From: Verrucomicrobiota bacterium
GTDB lineage: Bacteria; Verrucomicrobiota; Verrucomicrobiia; Limisphaerales; SXTU01
Direction: 5' to 3'
Length of the DNA stretch: 64,000 nt
NCBI GenBank assembly: GCA_016871445.1
Contig: VHDH01000001.1
Span: 1-64,000, forward strand
Both the position numbers and the translations under genes were made by a program. The notes under the pieces were generated by a model, which saw only the letters and a list, made by a program, of their open reading frames with translations, was not told where the DNA came from and did no database searches. Position 1 is the stretch's first letter, and each line of letters starts with the position of its first letter. Shown here piece after piece: positions 8,901-18,077 of the stretch.

Positions 8901-11240
8901 GTGACTCAATCAAAAGCCAAGCTGGTTCCCTACGTCATCGCGGCGGGGGTTGTTGCACTGGTGGGGTTCCTGCAATCTCTACGGCATTGGTCCGAGCGCG
9001 GTCGTATCCTCGAGGAGCTCGAGTGGAAAACTTACGATTGGCGGGCCAGAGGCGCGCTTCAGCACAACCCACCCTGCGCCACCAACTTGGGCTTCGTCCG
9101 CATTGATGACCAAGACATAAGTAATATTGCCGAGGGCTTCGGCGGCGAATTAGATTACCAATACGGCCTTTATTGGCCGCGCGCGGTCTACGGTCGATTA
9201 GTAACGGAACTCAAGGCGCAGGGGGCGAAGTTGGTGGCGTTCGACGTGCTTTTCGCCGAGCCACGCGTGGATCATCCGATGATCCAGCGGGCGACTAACG
9301 AGCCGCCGATCTCATCGGATGAATTTTTCGCCGACGCGGTGCGCGCGGCTGGTAACGTTGCGCTAGCCACTAGCGAGGGGTTGTCACCGCATTCCATGTT
9401 CCGCGACGCCCAGCCCGCCTTGGGTGACATTTCCACACTGAAAGACTCTGACGGCGTGCTCCGACGCGCCACGGCGTTTCACGTGCTGCGCTTTTGGAAC
9501 CGCCACATTGACCGATACGCGCGGTTGTATGGGTTTGACCCCGCAAAGGCGATCAGTGAGGGCGTGGATTTGCCGCTCGAAGGCACCACAAATACGTTGC
9601 GCGTTAAGATTCCCATACGCGCGGATGGCAAGTTCGACGTGATGGCCTTGCAGGAGCAGTTTGAAGAGAAGAAACCCTTGGGGGCGATGTGGACCTTGCC
9701 CTACCGGGATGTCCGGGTTTGGCACATGGGTATCCTGATGGCGGCGGCGCAACTAGGCCTCGACTTGGAGCAAGCCAAGGTGGATTTGACAGCTGGCCGG
9801 ATTGCTTTGCCCGGCACTAACGGTGTTTCCCGCACGTTGCCGGTGGACGGCAGCGGACGATTCTATGTGGATTGGAGTATCACAGACACAAATGCCCAAC
9901 TGACCACGGATAACATCAGCTTCCAGTTGAGAAGCGACAAATACCGGCGCGAAGGCGTTACAAACAAGCTTTCCTCTCTCTTTCGGGACCGAGTGCTAAT
10001 TGTCGGCTCCACTGCCACCGGCAACGACCTGACCGACCGCGGCGGTACGCCCATCCAGAACGACACCTTTCTGGTCGGCAAGCACTGGAACGTGGCCAAC
10101 TCCGTCATCATGGGCCGCTTCATCGCGCGCAGCCCGCTATGGTTGGAGCTGCTTATCGTGGCCATTCTCGGTTTTGCCGCCACCGGGTTAACCCTCTGGT
10201 TACAAGCGCCGCGGCCTACGCCTGCCGTTCTGCTGCTGGCGGCGGCCTACATCTGGCTTGCACACCACTTGTATGTGGAGCATCGCCAATGGTTGCCCAT
10301 TTTTTTGCCCGTGGTGGGCGCGCTCCTTCTCACGCATGTCGCGCTGGTGACGTATCAGAGCATTTTCGAGCAGCGCGAAAAGCGCCGCGTAAAAGGCGTC
10401 TTTGCCAAGCTCGTCTCGCCCAACGTGGTCAACCAGCTCCTCCAGCGCGAAGAGATCCATCTTGGCGGCAAGCGCGAGCGCATTACGGTCTTCTTTGCCG
10501 ACGTGCGCGGCTTTACCACGCTTACTGATACCAACCAGGCCCGGGCCGACAAGTACGTTCACGCCCATCAGCTCACTGGTGCGGCCGCCGAGGCACATTA
10601 CGACCAGATCGCGGCCGAAACGCTGGAGACGGTGAACCTCTACCTCGCGGCCATCGCCGACCAGATCAAGAAACACAACGGAACGCTGGATAAATATATC
10701 GGCGACTGCGTGATGGCCTTCTGGGGCGCGCCTACACTTGACGAGCGGCACGCGATCAACTGCGTGCGCGCCGCAGTGGATGCACAGATCGCCATGCACC
10801 AGATCAACGCCCGCCGGAAAGTGAATAACGACCGCCTCGAGGTCGAGAACGCGCGACGCGCCACTACTGGCGAAGAGCCCCTGCCGCTCTTACCGCTGCT
10901 CGCGCTGGGTACCGGCATCAACACCGGCACCGCTATTGTCGGCATGATGGGTTCTGAAGCCCACATCATTAACTACACCATTTTCGGCCGCGATGTGAAC
11001 CTCGCCAGCCGCCTTGAGGGCGTTTCCGGCCACAGCCGCATCATCATTGGCGAGGCCACACTCCGCGATTTGGAGCGCCTAGAACCGGAGTTGGCCCGCG
11101 TGTGCGTCGAACTTGACCCGGTGAAAGTTAAGGGCATCGCCAGTGAGGTTCGTATCTGGGAGGTGCCCTGGAAACAATTTCTCCCGCCCGAGGAACCCGC
11201 GCCTGCTGCCGCGGCTCCGACTCCCGCCGCCGCGCATTGA
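8901..11240 (+). CDS. CHASE2 domain-containing adenylate/guanylate cyclase
   Basis: N-terminal CHASE2-like extracytoplasmic region (LEWKTYDWRARG...VAFDVLFAEPR), several TMs, class III cyclase motifs ITVFFADVRGFTTLTD, LDKYIGDCVMAFWGAP, VNLASRLEG. Confidence 0.9.
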   Translation: MTQSKAKLVPYVIAAGVVALVGFLQSLRHWSERGRILEELEWKTYDWRARGALQHNPPCATNLGFVRIDDQDISNIAEGFGGELDYQYGLYWPRAVYGRLVTELKAQGAKLVAFDVLFAEPRVDHPMIQRATNEPPISSDEFFADAVRAAGNVALATSEGLSPHSMFRDAQPALGDISTLKDSDGVLRRATAFHVLRFWNRHIDRYARLYGFDPAKAISEGVDLPLEGTTNTLRVKIPIRADGKFDVMALQEQFEEKKPLGAMWTLPYRDVRVWHMGILMAAAQLGLDLEQAKVDLTAGRIALPGTNGVSRTLPVDGSGRFYVDWSITDTNAQLTTDNISFQLRSDKYRREGVTNKLSSLFRDRVLIVGSTATGNDLTDRGGTPIQNDTFLVGKHWNVANSVIMGRFIARSPLWLELLIVAILGFAATGLTLWLQAPRPTPAVLLLAAAYIWLAHHLYVEHRQWLPIFLPVVGALLLTHVALVTYQSIFEQREKRRVKGVFAKLVSPNVVNQLLQREEIHLGGKRERITVFFADVRGFTTLTDTNQARADKYVHAHQLTGAAAEAHYDQIAAETLETVNLYLAAIADQIKKHNGTLDKYIGDCVMAFWGAPTLDERHAINCVRAAVDAQIAMHQINARRKVNNDRLEVENARRATTGEEPLPLLPLLALGTGINTGTAIVGMMGSEAHIINYTIFGRDVNLASRLEGVSGHSRIIIGEATLRDLERLEPELARVCVELDPVKVKGIASEVRIWEVPWKQFLPPEEPAPAAAAPTPAAAH

Positions 11241-11322
11241 AGGCCGCACTTTGGAATTGAACGGCCCGTGTCGCTTGCTAGCCTGACGACGCATTTCCAA
11301 ACCGCACGCAACCGTTCTTACC

Positions 11323-12372
11323 ATGAGCAACACCGCAAATCTTTATCCCAAGCTCCACAACGCCATGTGGCCAGGCCTCGTCGGCAAGGGCAGCCCGGGC
11401 GCCGAGCCATTCATTGATCTCGATACCATGCTCGACCTCACCGCTAAAGCCGAGGTCAACGGCCAGAAATTCGACGGCGTGGATCTCTTCCTTTACGACC
11501 CGCACACGAACATTGATATCAGCGACGACGGCATCAAGGCGCTCGCCGATAAGATCGCCGGCAAGGGCTTCGTCGTCGGCTCCGTGGTCGCGCCCGTGTG
11601 GTTCGACGGCAATGCGATGGGCGACGAAGCCAAGCGTGCCGGTTGGGTCACGGCGGTCAAGAAGGCCTGCCGCATCGGCCAGAAGTTGCGCCAACTCGGC
11701 ATCCGGCCCTACGGCATCGTGCGCATCGACTCCGCTGCCGGCGTGGCGGACTGGGATAAGGATCCCGTCGGCAATACCAAGCTTATCGCGCAGACCTTCC
11801 GTGAAGGCGCAGCGGTCGCCGCCGACCACGGTGAGCGGCTCGCGGCCGAAGGTGAAATTTGCTGGGGCGGCATGCACTCGTGGCGCAATATGGTTAATCT
11901 CCTCGAGGAAACCGACCGACCCGGCCTCGTCGGATTCCAAGCGGACATGGCACACACGCTCCTTTACACCTTGGGCTATAACGCCGAAAAACATGCCATT
12001 CTCCCCGCCGGCTACGACTGGAAGAACAAGAACACACTCCTCTCCGCGCTCAAGCAGCTCACCAAGGCGCTGCGGCCGTGGACGATTGATTTCCACGTCG
12101 CACAAAACGACGCGACGGTGAAAGGCTCCGGCGGCCACGACAAGACCGGCAAGCACTGCCAAGTGGATGATCCTAACGGCAAGCTCGACATCCCCGTGCA
12201 CGCCGGTTACTGGCTGCGCGATGAGCAACGCAATTTGACCAAGGCCTGCATGCACATTTGTTGGGACGGCTGCATGTTCCCCAACGAGGTTTTGATGAAG
12301 CAGGACACTTGGAACAAAATTCTTGGTGCGATGATCGCCGTGCGCGAGAGGCATGGCTGGAGCACGCTTTAA
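11323..12372 (+). CDS. TIM-barrel sugar phosphate isomerase/epimerase-like protein
   Basis: Long ORF with xylose-isomerase-like TIM barrel character ([52 protein letters not shown]); family placement from appearance only. Confidence 0.6.
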   Translation: MSNTANLYPKLHNAMWPGLVGKGSPGAEPFIDLDTMLDLTAKAEVNGQKFDGVDLFLYDPHTNIDISDDGIKALADKIAGKGFVVGSVVAPVWFDGNAMGDEAKRAGWVTAVKKACRIGQKLRQLGIRPYGIVRIDSAAGVADWDKDPVGNTKLIAQTFREGAAVAADHGERLAAEGEICWGGMHSWRNMVNLLEETDRPGLVGFQADMAHTLLYTLGYNAEKHAILPAGYDWKNKNTLLSALKQLTKALRPWTIDFHVAQNDATVKGSGGHDKTGKHCQVDDPNGKLDIPVHAGYWLRDEQRNLTKACMHICWDGCMFPNEVLMKQDTWNKILGAMIAVRERHGWSTL

Positions 12373-12450
12373 GCCGGCTCACATTAAGTTTACCACTGGG
12401 TAAATCCACCGTTGCCTTGGCCCCGGGCTCTCCCCATCTTGACCGTGGTT

Positions 12451-12813
12451 ATGGACGTTCTCCATCTCGACTCCGTGCCCGCCTTCACCACTAAGGACGG
12501 TTCCGAAATCCGCGAGTTGCTGGCGTATCGCAACTCTGCCATCCGCAACCAGTCGCTGGCCGAGGCGCGGGTGCCGGTAGGCGGCTGCACGATGGAGCAT
12601 TATCACGCGAGGACGGAGGAAATTTATTACATCACCCATGGTACGGGCCGAATGCGCATCGAGGCTGAGGAGCGCGACGTGCGCGCGGGCGACGCCGTGG
12701 CCATTCCGCCCGGCCAGAAACACAAGCTTTGGAACACCGGATCTGAGGTGCTGCGCTTACTATGCTGCTGCGCTCCGTGCTACGAACATCAGGATACTTT
12801 TATCACCGAATGA
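12451..12813 (+). CDS. Cupin domain protein
   Basis: GGCTMEHYHARTEEIYYITHGTGRMRIEAEERDVRAGDAVAIPPGQKHKLWNTG is a canonical cupin double motif. Confidence 0.88.
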   Translation: MDVLHLDSVPAFTTKDGSEIRELLAYRNSAIRNQSLAEARVPVGGCTMEHYHARTEEIYYITHGTGRMRIEAEERDVRAGDAVAIPPGQKHKLWNTGSEVLRLLCCCAPCYEHQDTFITE

Positions 12814-13061
12814 AACCCTCTCGCGTCCGCCTCTTCATCAAGCCTTATTGCCCGTGGTGCTCCAAAGCCGAGGATTGGCTCGATGCGCGAGGCGTTGAAT
12901 ATGAAGTGCTCAACGTCATGGCTGACGATAAGGCTTACAACGAGATGGAACGCCTCTCCGGCCAGACCCTCGCCCCGACCATCGAGGTGGACGGCCAGGT
13001 GCTCGGAGACTTCGGACCGCCGGAAATCGAGAAATGGTGGAAGAAGAATGGTTGGGAGTGA
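12810..13061 (+). CDS. Glutaredoxin family protein
   Basis: MKPSRVRLFIKPYCPWCSKAEDWLDARGVEYEVLNV... contains CPWC; start ATGA overlaps the cupin stop by 4 bp. Confidence 0.85.
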   Translation: MKPSRVRLFIKPYCPWCSKAEDWLDARGVEYEVLNVMADDKAYNEMERLSGQTLAPTIEVDGQVLGDFGPPEIEKWWKKNGWE

Positions 13062-13068
13062 TTTTTAG

Positions 13069-13953
13069 ATGGAGACCCTCGCTGCCCCACCTCCCACCCG
13101 TCCGCGCCTGCCGGAATGGCTCCGCCTCTCGTTGCCCACGAGCAGCGCGTTCACGAGGACTCGGGAGCTGCTCAATGACCTCAAGCTGCACACGGTCTGC
13201 GAGAGCGCGAAGTGTCCGAACCATTGGGAATGCTGGAGCAAGGGCACGGCCACCTTCATGATCGCTGGTGACCGCTGCACCCGCGCGTGCGGCTTCTGCG
13301 CCGTCTCGACTGCCAAGCCGCTCGCGCTCGAGGCCGACGAGCCGCAGCGCGTGGCTGAGGCAACGCGGCGCATGGGCCTCAAACACGTCGTCATCACTGC
13401 CGTGGCGCGCGACGACCTCGCGGACGGCGGTGCGGAACATTTCCGGCAGACCATCGAGGCCACGCGCGCGGCAAATCCCGGCCTCATCATCGAGGTGCTG
13501 GTGCCGGATTTTCTGGATCAAGACGAATGCATCGCGACCGTGCTCGCCGCGAATCCGGAGATTTACAACCACAACCTCGAAACCGTGCGCCGCCTCACCC
13601 CCGCGGTGCGGCATCGGGCAACTTACGACCGCTCGCTCTCTGTGCTGGCGAAGGTGAAGGCGCGGCGTCCCGATATATTTACAAAGTCCGGCGTGATGCT
13701 CGGTCTGGGTGAGACGGAGGCGGAGGTGCTCGTAGCGATGGAAGACTTGCGCCGCGCGGGTTGCGATATTCTCACGCTCGGCCAATACCTTCAGCCCACG
13801 CTGAAACATCTACCGGTCGTGGAGTTCATCCACCCGGACCAGTTTGCGGAGCTGGGCGCGCGCGCGGAGGCGATGGGCTTTGTCCACGTCGCCAGCGGGC
13901 CCATGGTGCGGAGCAGCTACCACGCAGAGGAGTTCACACCGACTACGGGATAA
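13069..13953 (+). CDS. lipA: Lipoyl synthase
   Basis: CESAKCPNHWECWSKGTATFMIAGDRCTRACGFCAV (both [4Fe-4S] cysteine motifs), TKSGVMLGLGETEAEV, LTLGQYLQPTLKHLPV. Confidence 0.96.
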   Translation: METLAAPPPTRPRLPEWLRLSLPTSSAFTRTRELLNDLKLHTVCESAKCPNHWECWSKGTATFMIAGDRCTRACGFCAVSTAKPLALEADEPQRVAEATRRMGLKHVVITAVARDDLADGGAEHFRQTIEATRAANPGLIIEVLVPDFLDQDECIATVLAANPEIYNHNLETVRRLTPAVRHRATYDRSLSVLAKVKARRPDIFTKSGVMLGLGETEAEVLVAMEDLRRAGCDILTLGQYLQPTLKHLPVVEFIHPDQFAELGARAEAMGFVHVASGPMVRSSYHAEEFTPTTG

Positions 13954-13972
13954 GCCCTTTTCTACGCTAGTG

Positions 13973-15412
13973 TCAGCCAAAGAGCCGCGTGAGCGGGCTG
14001 CCGCTCTCGACGATGGGAATCGGGCGGCCCTCGCGATTGTGCAGCATCAGCTCGGGATCAATGCCAAGGGACCAATACAACGTCTTGGCGAGATCTTCGG
14101 GGCTGACCGGATGCTCGGTCACGTAGGCCGCGTGGGAATCGCTGGTGCCGTAAACTGCGCCACCGCGAATGCCACCGCCGGCGAGCAAGCAGGGAAAGCA
14201 AGTGCTCCAATGATCACGACCCCAGCCCGCGTTGGCTTTGGGCGTGCGGCCCATCTCGCCAACGGCCACGACGAGGGTCTCAGCCAACAACCCGCGTGAA
14301 TCCAGATCGGCGATCAAGGCTGAGGCGGCCTGATCAAAGGTGGGCAACAAGTGTTTCTGAACATCCTCGTTATTGCGGTGCGAGTCCCAACTGTAACCGT
14401 CCACACAGTCGTAATGCACCGTGACGAAACGCACGCCGCTCTCCACCAGCCGCCGGGCGAGCAAGCACGACTGGCCAAAGAGATGGCGACCGTAGGCGTC
14501 GCGCAGGCGGGCTGGCTCGCGGCGAATGTCAAGTGCGCCACGAGCCTGCTCGGAGGTGGCCAGCGCCAGCGCGCGCCGGCGGTGACGATCGAGATTGGTG
14601 GCCGCGCCGCCATCAATCCGTCGTTGCACCGTCTCAAACTGCTCGAGTAGCGAGGCGCGCTCGCGCAGCGTCCTGATCGGCACTTCCGGCGCCAGCCCTT
14701 CGAGGACAAAAGAGAGCTCCTCCTCCGTGCAATCGCGCCAGTAGGGGTTGTCATTTAGGTCGCGCTTGTCCACCCGCGTGGTAAGCGGGTTGAAGCCGCC
14801 ACCCAGCCACCCGGCATATTCGCCCGGGCGGCGGTATTGCCCGTTCTCCTGCAGCCGACCAAGCGAGTTTGGCACGGTCGCATAAGCCGGCAGGCTGCGG
14901 TCCAGACCGCCGGGCGCCTGCTGGGCCAGATACTCCACCACGCTCCCGATGGACGGCCAGTCCTGCGGCGTGGCCACGAACCCGCCGCCCACCGGCACCT
15001 GCCAACGCTTGCCAGTCTGCATGTAATGCCCGCCGCCGCTGTGGTCGTTGAAGGTGTGCGTCATCGAGCGAATGACACAGTATTTGTCCGAAATGGCGGC
15101 TAGTCTTGGCAGCATCTCAGAAATGAGCAGCTCCGGCGTGCGCGAGCGGATGGGCCGGTAGGGCCCGCGGATGTTTGCTGGCGCGTCAGGCTTCAGATCA
15201 AAGGTCTCCAACTGGCTCGGCCCGCCAAACAGGAAGAGGAAGATCACCGACTTGGCCTTCGTCACGGGCTGCGACCGCGGGGTCGCCTCCTGCGCGGCGA
15301 GCACCTTTGGAAGAGTCAATCCGAGCAGCCCCGCCCCGCCGATCTCCAGCAGGCGCCGGCGGCTGACCGCGCCGGAGCGAGTCGCCGCGAGCGGACGCCG
15401 AATGGTGAGCAT
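13973..15412 (-). CDS. DUF1501 domain-containing protein with Tat-like signal
   Basis: MLTIRRPLAATRSGAVSRRRLLEIGGAGLLGLTLPKVLAAQ, FLFLFGGPSQLETFDLKPDAPANIRGPYRPI, GEMGRTPKANAGWGRDHW. Confidence 0.92.
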   Translation of the reverse strand: MLTIRRPLAATRSGAVSRRRLLEIGGAGLLGLTLPKVLAAQEATPRSQPVTKAKSVIFLFLFGGPSQLETFDLKPDAPANIRGPYRPIRSRTPELLISEMLPRLAAISDKYCVIRSMTHTFNDHSGGGHYMQTGKRWQVPVGGGFVATPQDWPSIGSVVEYLAQQAPGGLDRSLPAYATVPNSLGRLQENGQYRRPGEYAGWLGGGFNPLTTRVDKRDLNDNPYWRDCTEEELSFVLEGLAPEVPIRTLRERASLLEQFETVQRRIDGGAATNLDRHRRRALALATSEQARGALDIRREPARLRDAYGRHLFGQSCLLARRLVESGVRFVTVHYDCVDGYSWDSHRNNEDVQKHLLPTFDQAASALIADLDSRGLLAETLVVAVGEMGRTPKANAGWGRDHWSTCFPCLLAGGGIRGGAVYGTSDSHAAYVTEHPVSPEDLAKTLYWSLGIDPELMLHNREGRPIPIVESGSPLTRLFG

Positions 15413-15458
15413 GGTTAGGAAATGCCACTATCAGTCTCTTACAGCAACTGCTTTCTCC

Positions 15459-15722
15459 ATGCGACTTACCGACCTCAGTGAGCCTAAAGGCGAGGCCCTC
15501 TCGAAGATCACCCCGGTCGCATTCACCGCCGCCGCGCTGGAGCAGCACGGGCGGCACATGCCCGTCTTCACGGACAGCCTCCTCTGCGGCGAGGTCATCC
15601 GCCGGGCCAGCGAGAAGCTCGGGGACCGTGTGCTCTTCGCCCCGCTCCAGTGGCTCGGCAATTCCGAGCGCCATATGGATTTGGGATTAGCCGGTTTCCT
15701 CGCGTGGATGGGAAAATCTTAA
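15459..15722 (+). pseudogene. Truncated creatininase-family (creatinine amidohydrolase) fragment
   Basis: MRLTDLSEPKGEALSKITPVAFTAAALEQHGRHMPVFTDSLLCGEVIRRASEKLGDRVLFAPLQWLGNSERHMD resembles the creatininase N-terminus (EQHGxHxP...TD), then diverges and stops. Confidence 0.6.
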
Positions 15723-15747
15723 AAGGCGTCTCGCGTCGAAAAAACCC

Positions 15748-15765
15748 TTGTGAAACATTTCACGT
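15748..15765. promoter_or_regulatory. Candidate Rex-like operator upstream of the atp operon
   Basis: TTGTGAAACATTTCACGT against Rex consensus TTGTGAANNNNTTCACAA (all but the last two positions); perfect GTGAAA-CA-TTTCAC palindrome about 70 bp before atpB. Confidence 0.5.
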
Positions 15766-15834
15766 CGCGGCAATCTACGCCCCTTTCGTCCCTAGCGCAG
15801 GGAGTAATATCATCTTCGCGCGGGGACCAACGAA

Positions 15835-16752
15835 GTGAAATACGTTTTCAGAGCATTTTTAGCGGCGGTGCTTTTGGTCTTGCTGCCAGCTGAAGTTCAG
15901 GCGGCTAGCGGAGGTGAGCACCCCGGTTTGCCTCTATATGCGCCGGAGTTCCAAGTCGGCCCGCTACAATTCACTAGCTCGATGATCATCACTTGGATTG
16001 TGGCGCTGGGACTGATTGCGTTCGCGCAGATGGCGACCCGGAACATTCAGATGGTGCCGAGCGGTCTGCAGAACTTTGCGGAGTGGTTGGTCGAGGGGAT
16101 GTATGACTTCTTCACGGAGATACTGGGTAAGGAACTGGTCAAAAAGACGTTCTGGTTCTTCTGCACGTTGTTCATCTTCATCCTGTTTACGAACTGGTTT
16201 GGCCTAGTTCCCGGCGTGGGCACAGTGGGTTGGGGAACTCCTGACGCATCAGGGCACCTCCATCACATCTCCCAGCCGGTTCTTCGCGGCGGCAACGCGG
16301 ACTTGAACATGACGCTGGCCATGTCGCTGACGTTCTTTCTCCTTTGGACGGTATGGTCGCTGCAAGCACTCGGGGCCGGTGGGTTTCTCAAGCACATCTT
16401 TAGCGGAGGCGACAATGGCAAAGGCTTCATGGCCTTGTTAATGATGGCGATTTTCTTCTTCGTTGGCGTGATTGAGGTCATCTCCATCGCATTTCGGCCT
16501 GTGTCTTTGAGCTTTCGTCTCTACGGCAACATTTTCGCCGGCGAGAACATCCTCGAGTCCATGATGGAGCTCATTCCGTGGTTGGGCTGGCTTTTGCCGC
16601 TGCCGTTTTACTTTCTCGAACTGCTCGTCGGGCTGGTGCAGGCGCTCGTTTATGCGCTGCTAACCTCGGTTTTCACCGCGCTGATGTGCGCGCACCATGA
16701 CGAGGGTCATGGCGAAAGCCACAGCCACGGGGAGCACAAGCACGCACACTAA
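15835..16752 (+). CDS. atpB: F1Fo ATP synthase subunit a
   Basis: SFRLYGNIFAGENILE and LVGLVQALVYALLTSVFTALM subunit a motifs; GTG start; first gene of the atp operon. Confidence 0.95.
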   Translation: MKYVFRAFLAAVLLVLLPAEVQAASGGEHPGLPLYAPEFQVGPLQFTSSMIITWIVALGLIAFAQMATRNIQMVPSGLQNFAEWLVEGMYDFFTEILGKELVKKTFWFFCTLFIFILFTNWFGLVPGVGTVGWGTPDASGHLHHISQPVLRGGNADLNMTLAMSLTFFLLWTVWSLQALGAGGFLKHIFSGGDNGKGFMALLMMAIFFFVGVIEVISIAFRPVSLSFRLYGNIFAGENILESMMELIPWLGWLLPLPFYFLELLVGLVQALVYALLTSVFTALMCAHHDEGHGESHSHGEHKHAH

Positions 16753-16826
16753 ACAATTTCAGCCGCTGGACCGTGGGCAAACCGCGGAGGCGGCTGATGT
16801 AACACAAAACACGAAAGGCAAAAACT

Positions 16827-17036
16827 ATGCTGCCCATGTTTGCTGAAATGGGAGGATTGGTTCACGTCGGCTTGGCCGGTCTCGGCTCGGCCATCGGCGT
16901 GGGTCTCATCGGCATGAAGGCCGCCGAAGCGACCGGACGCAATCCGGGTGCTGCCGGCGCCATCCGCAACCAGGCGATCATCTTCGCCGCGTTGGCGGAA
17001 GGCGTGGTCTTCTTCGCCATCTTCCTCGTGAAGTAA
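16827..17036 (+). CDS. atpE: F1Fo ATP synthase subunit c
   Basis: 69-aa hairpin: GLAGLGSAIGVGLIGMKAAEATGRNPGAAGAIRNQAIIFAALAEGVVFFAIFLV, carboxylate Glu in helix 2. Confidence 0.96.
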   Translation: MLPMFAEMGGLVHVGLAGLGSAIGVGLIGMKAAEATGRNPGAAGAIRNQAIIFAALAEGVVFFAIFLVK

Positions 17037-17094
17037 TCTTGCGGGCGCGGAGCCGCGCGGCTCCGCGCCTTGCAACCTTTCGGAAGCAAATTTT

Positions 17095-17646
17095 ATGAAC
17101 CTGTATCCTATTCTTGCCGCCGCTGCCGCCGAGTCTGGCGGTCCGGTAAAAGTCATCGCCGAGCAGTTCGGCGTGAAATGGCAGCTTCTCATCTCGCAGA
17201 TCATCCTCTTCGTCATCGTCGCGCTCGCGCTCAAGAAGTTCGCCTACGGGCCGATCCTCGAGATGCTGGAGCAGCGCCGCACACGCATTGCCGAGAGCCT
17301 CGCCAACGCCGACAAGATCAAGGCCGAACTCGCCAACGCCCAGGCCAAGACGCAGGAGTTGATCGGTCAAGCCAGCCAGCAGGCGACCAAGATCATCGAG
17401 GAAGCCCGCGCTGCCGCCGCGAAAGTGGCCGAAGCCGAGCGCCAGAAAGCCATCGCTGACGCCGCAAGCATCATCGTAAAGGCCAAGCAGTCCAACGATG
17501 CCGAACTGGCCCGCATGAAAGGCGAGCTACGGCAGGAGTTCGGCCGCCTCGTCGTGGCTGCCGCCAGCCGCGCCACTGGCGACATTTTGAACGCCGATCA
17601 GAAGGGCCGCCTCGCAGACAACGCGGTGCGCCAGTTGGCCGCCTAA
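17095..17646 (+). CDS. atpF: F1Fo ATP synthase subunit b
   Basis: N-terminal TM, LKKFAYGPILEMLEQRRTRIAESLANADKIKAELANAQAKTQEL coiled coil; operon position. Confidence 0.95.
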   Translation: MNLYPILAAAAAESGGPVKVIAEQFGVKWQLLISQIILFVIVALALKKFAYGPILEMLEQRRTRIAESLANADKIKAELANAQAKTQELIGQASQQATKIIEEARAAAAKVAEAERQKAIADAASIIVKAKQSNDAELARMKGELRQEFGRLVVAAASRATGDILNADQKGRLADNAVRQLAA

Positions 17647-17663
17647 ACTGTTTTTACCCGCGC

Positions 17664-18056
17664 ATGAAAGTTGGCAAACAATCCCGTCGCGATGCCAAGG
17701 TGCTCTTCGCCGCCTGCTGCGTTGGCGGCTTGCTCGACGAGGCGAAAATTCGCCAGGCCGTCGCCGCCGTCATTGCGCAAAAGCCGCGCGGTTACGTCGG
17801 CACGCTCACGCATCTCCAGCGCCTCGTGAAGCTGGATCTCGACCGCCGCTCCGCGCGGGTGGAAAACGCCGTCGAGACCACGCCCGCCCAGCGCGAAGCC
17901 GTTCAGACCGCGCTCGCCGCGAAATACGGGCCCGGCATGAACGTGACTTTTGCCGTTAACCCCGCGCTGATTGGCGGCCTCAAGATCAAGGCGGGTAGCG
18001 ACATTTATGATGGCAGCGTGGCGGGACGCCTCGCGGCTTTGAACGACACACTTTGA
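17664..18056 (+). CDS. atpH: F1Fo ATP synthase subunit delta (short form)
   Basis: C-terminal NPALIGGLKIKAGSDIYDGSVAGRLAALNDTL matches the delta signature; only 130 aa; operon position. Confidence 0.88.
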   Translation: MKVGKQSRRDAKVLFAACCVGGLLDEAKIRQAVAAVIAQKPRGYVGTLTHLQRLVKLDLDRRSARVENAVETTPAQREAVQTALAAKYGPGMNVTFAVNPALIGGLKIKAGSDIYDGSVAGRLAALNDTL

Positions 18057-18077
18057 TTTCTGACTGAACGAATTGCT

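Noticed and set aside
11278-12354. 358-aa minus-strand ORF and many other long antisense ORFs (e.g. 53475-54428, 49709-50827, 19563-20324)
   Set aside because: High-GC shadow ORFs opposite strongly supported genes (sugar isomerase-like, gspD, atpG); low-complexity composition and no recognisable domains.
15805-15810. TAATAT as a -10 element for the atp operon
   Set aside because: No acceptable -35 at 16-18 bp upstream; composition alone is not enough to call a promoter.
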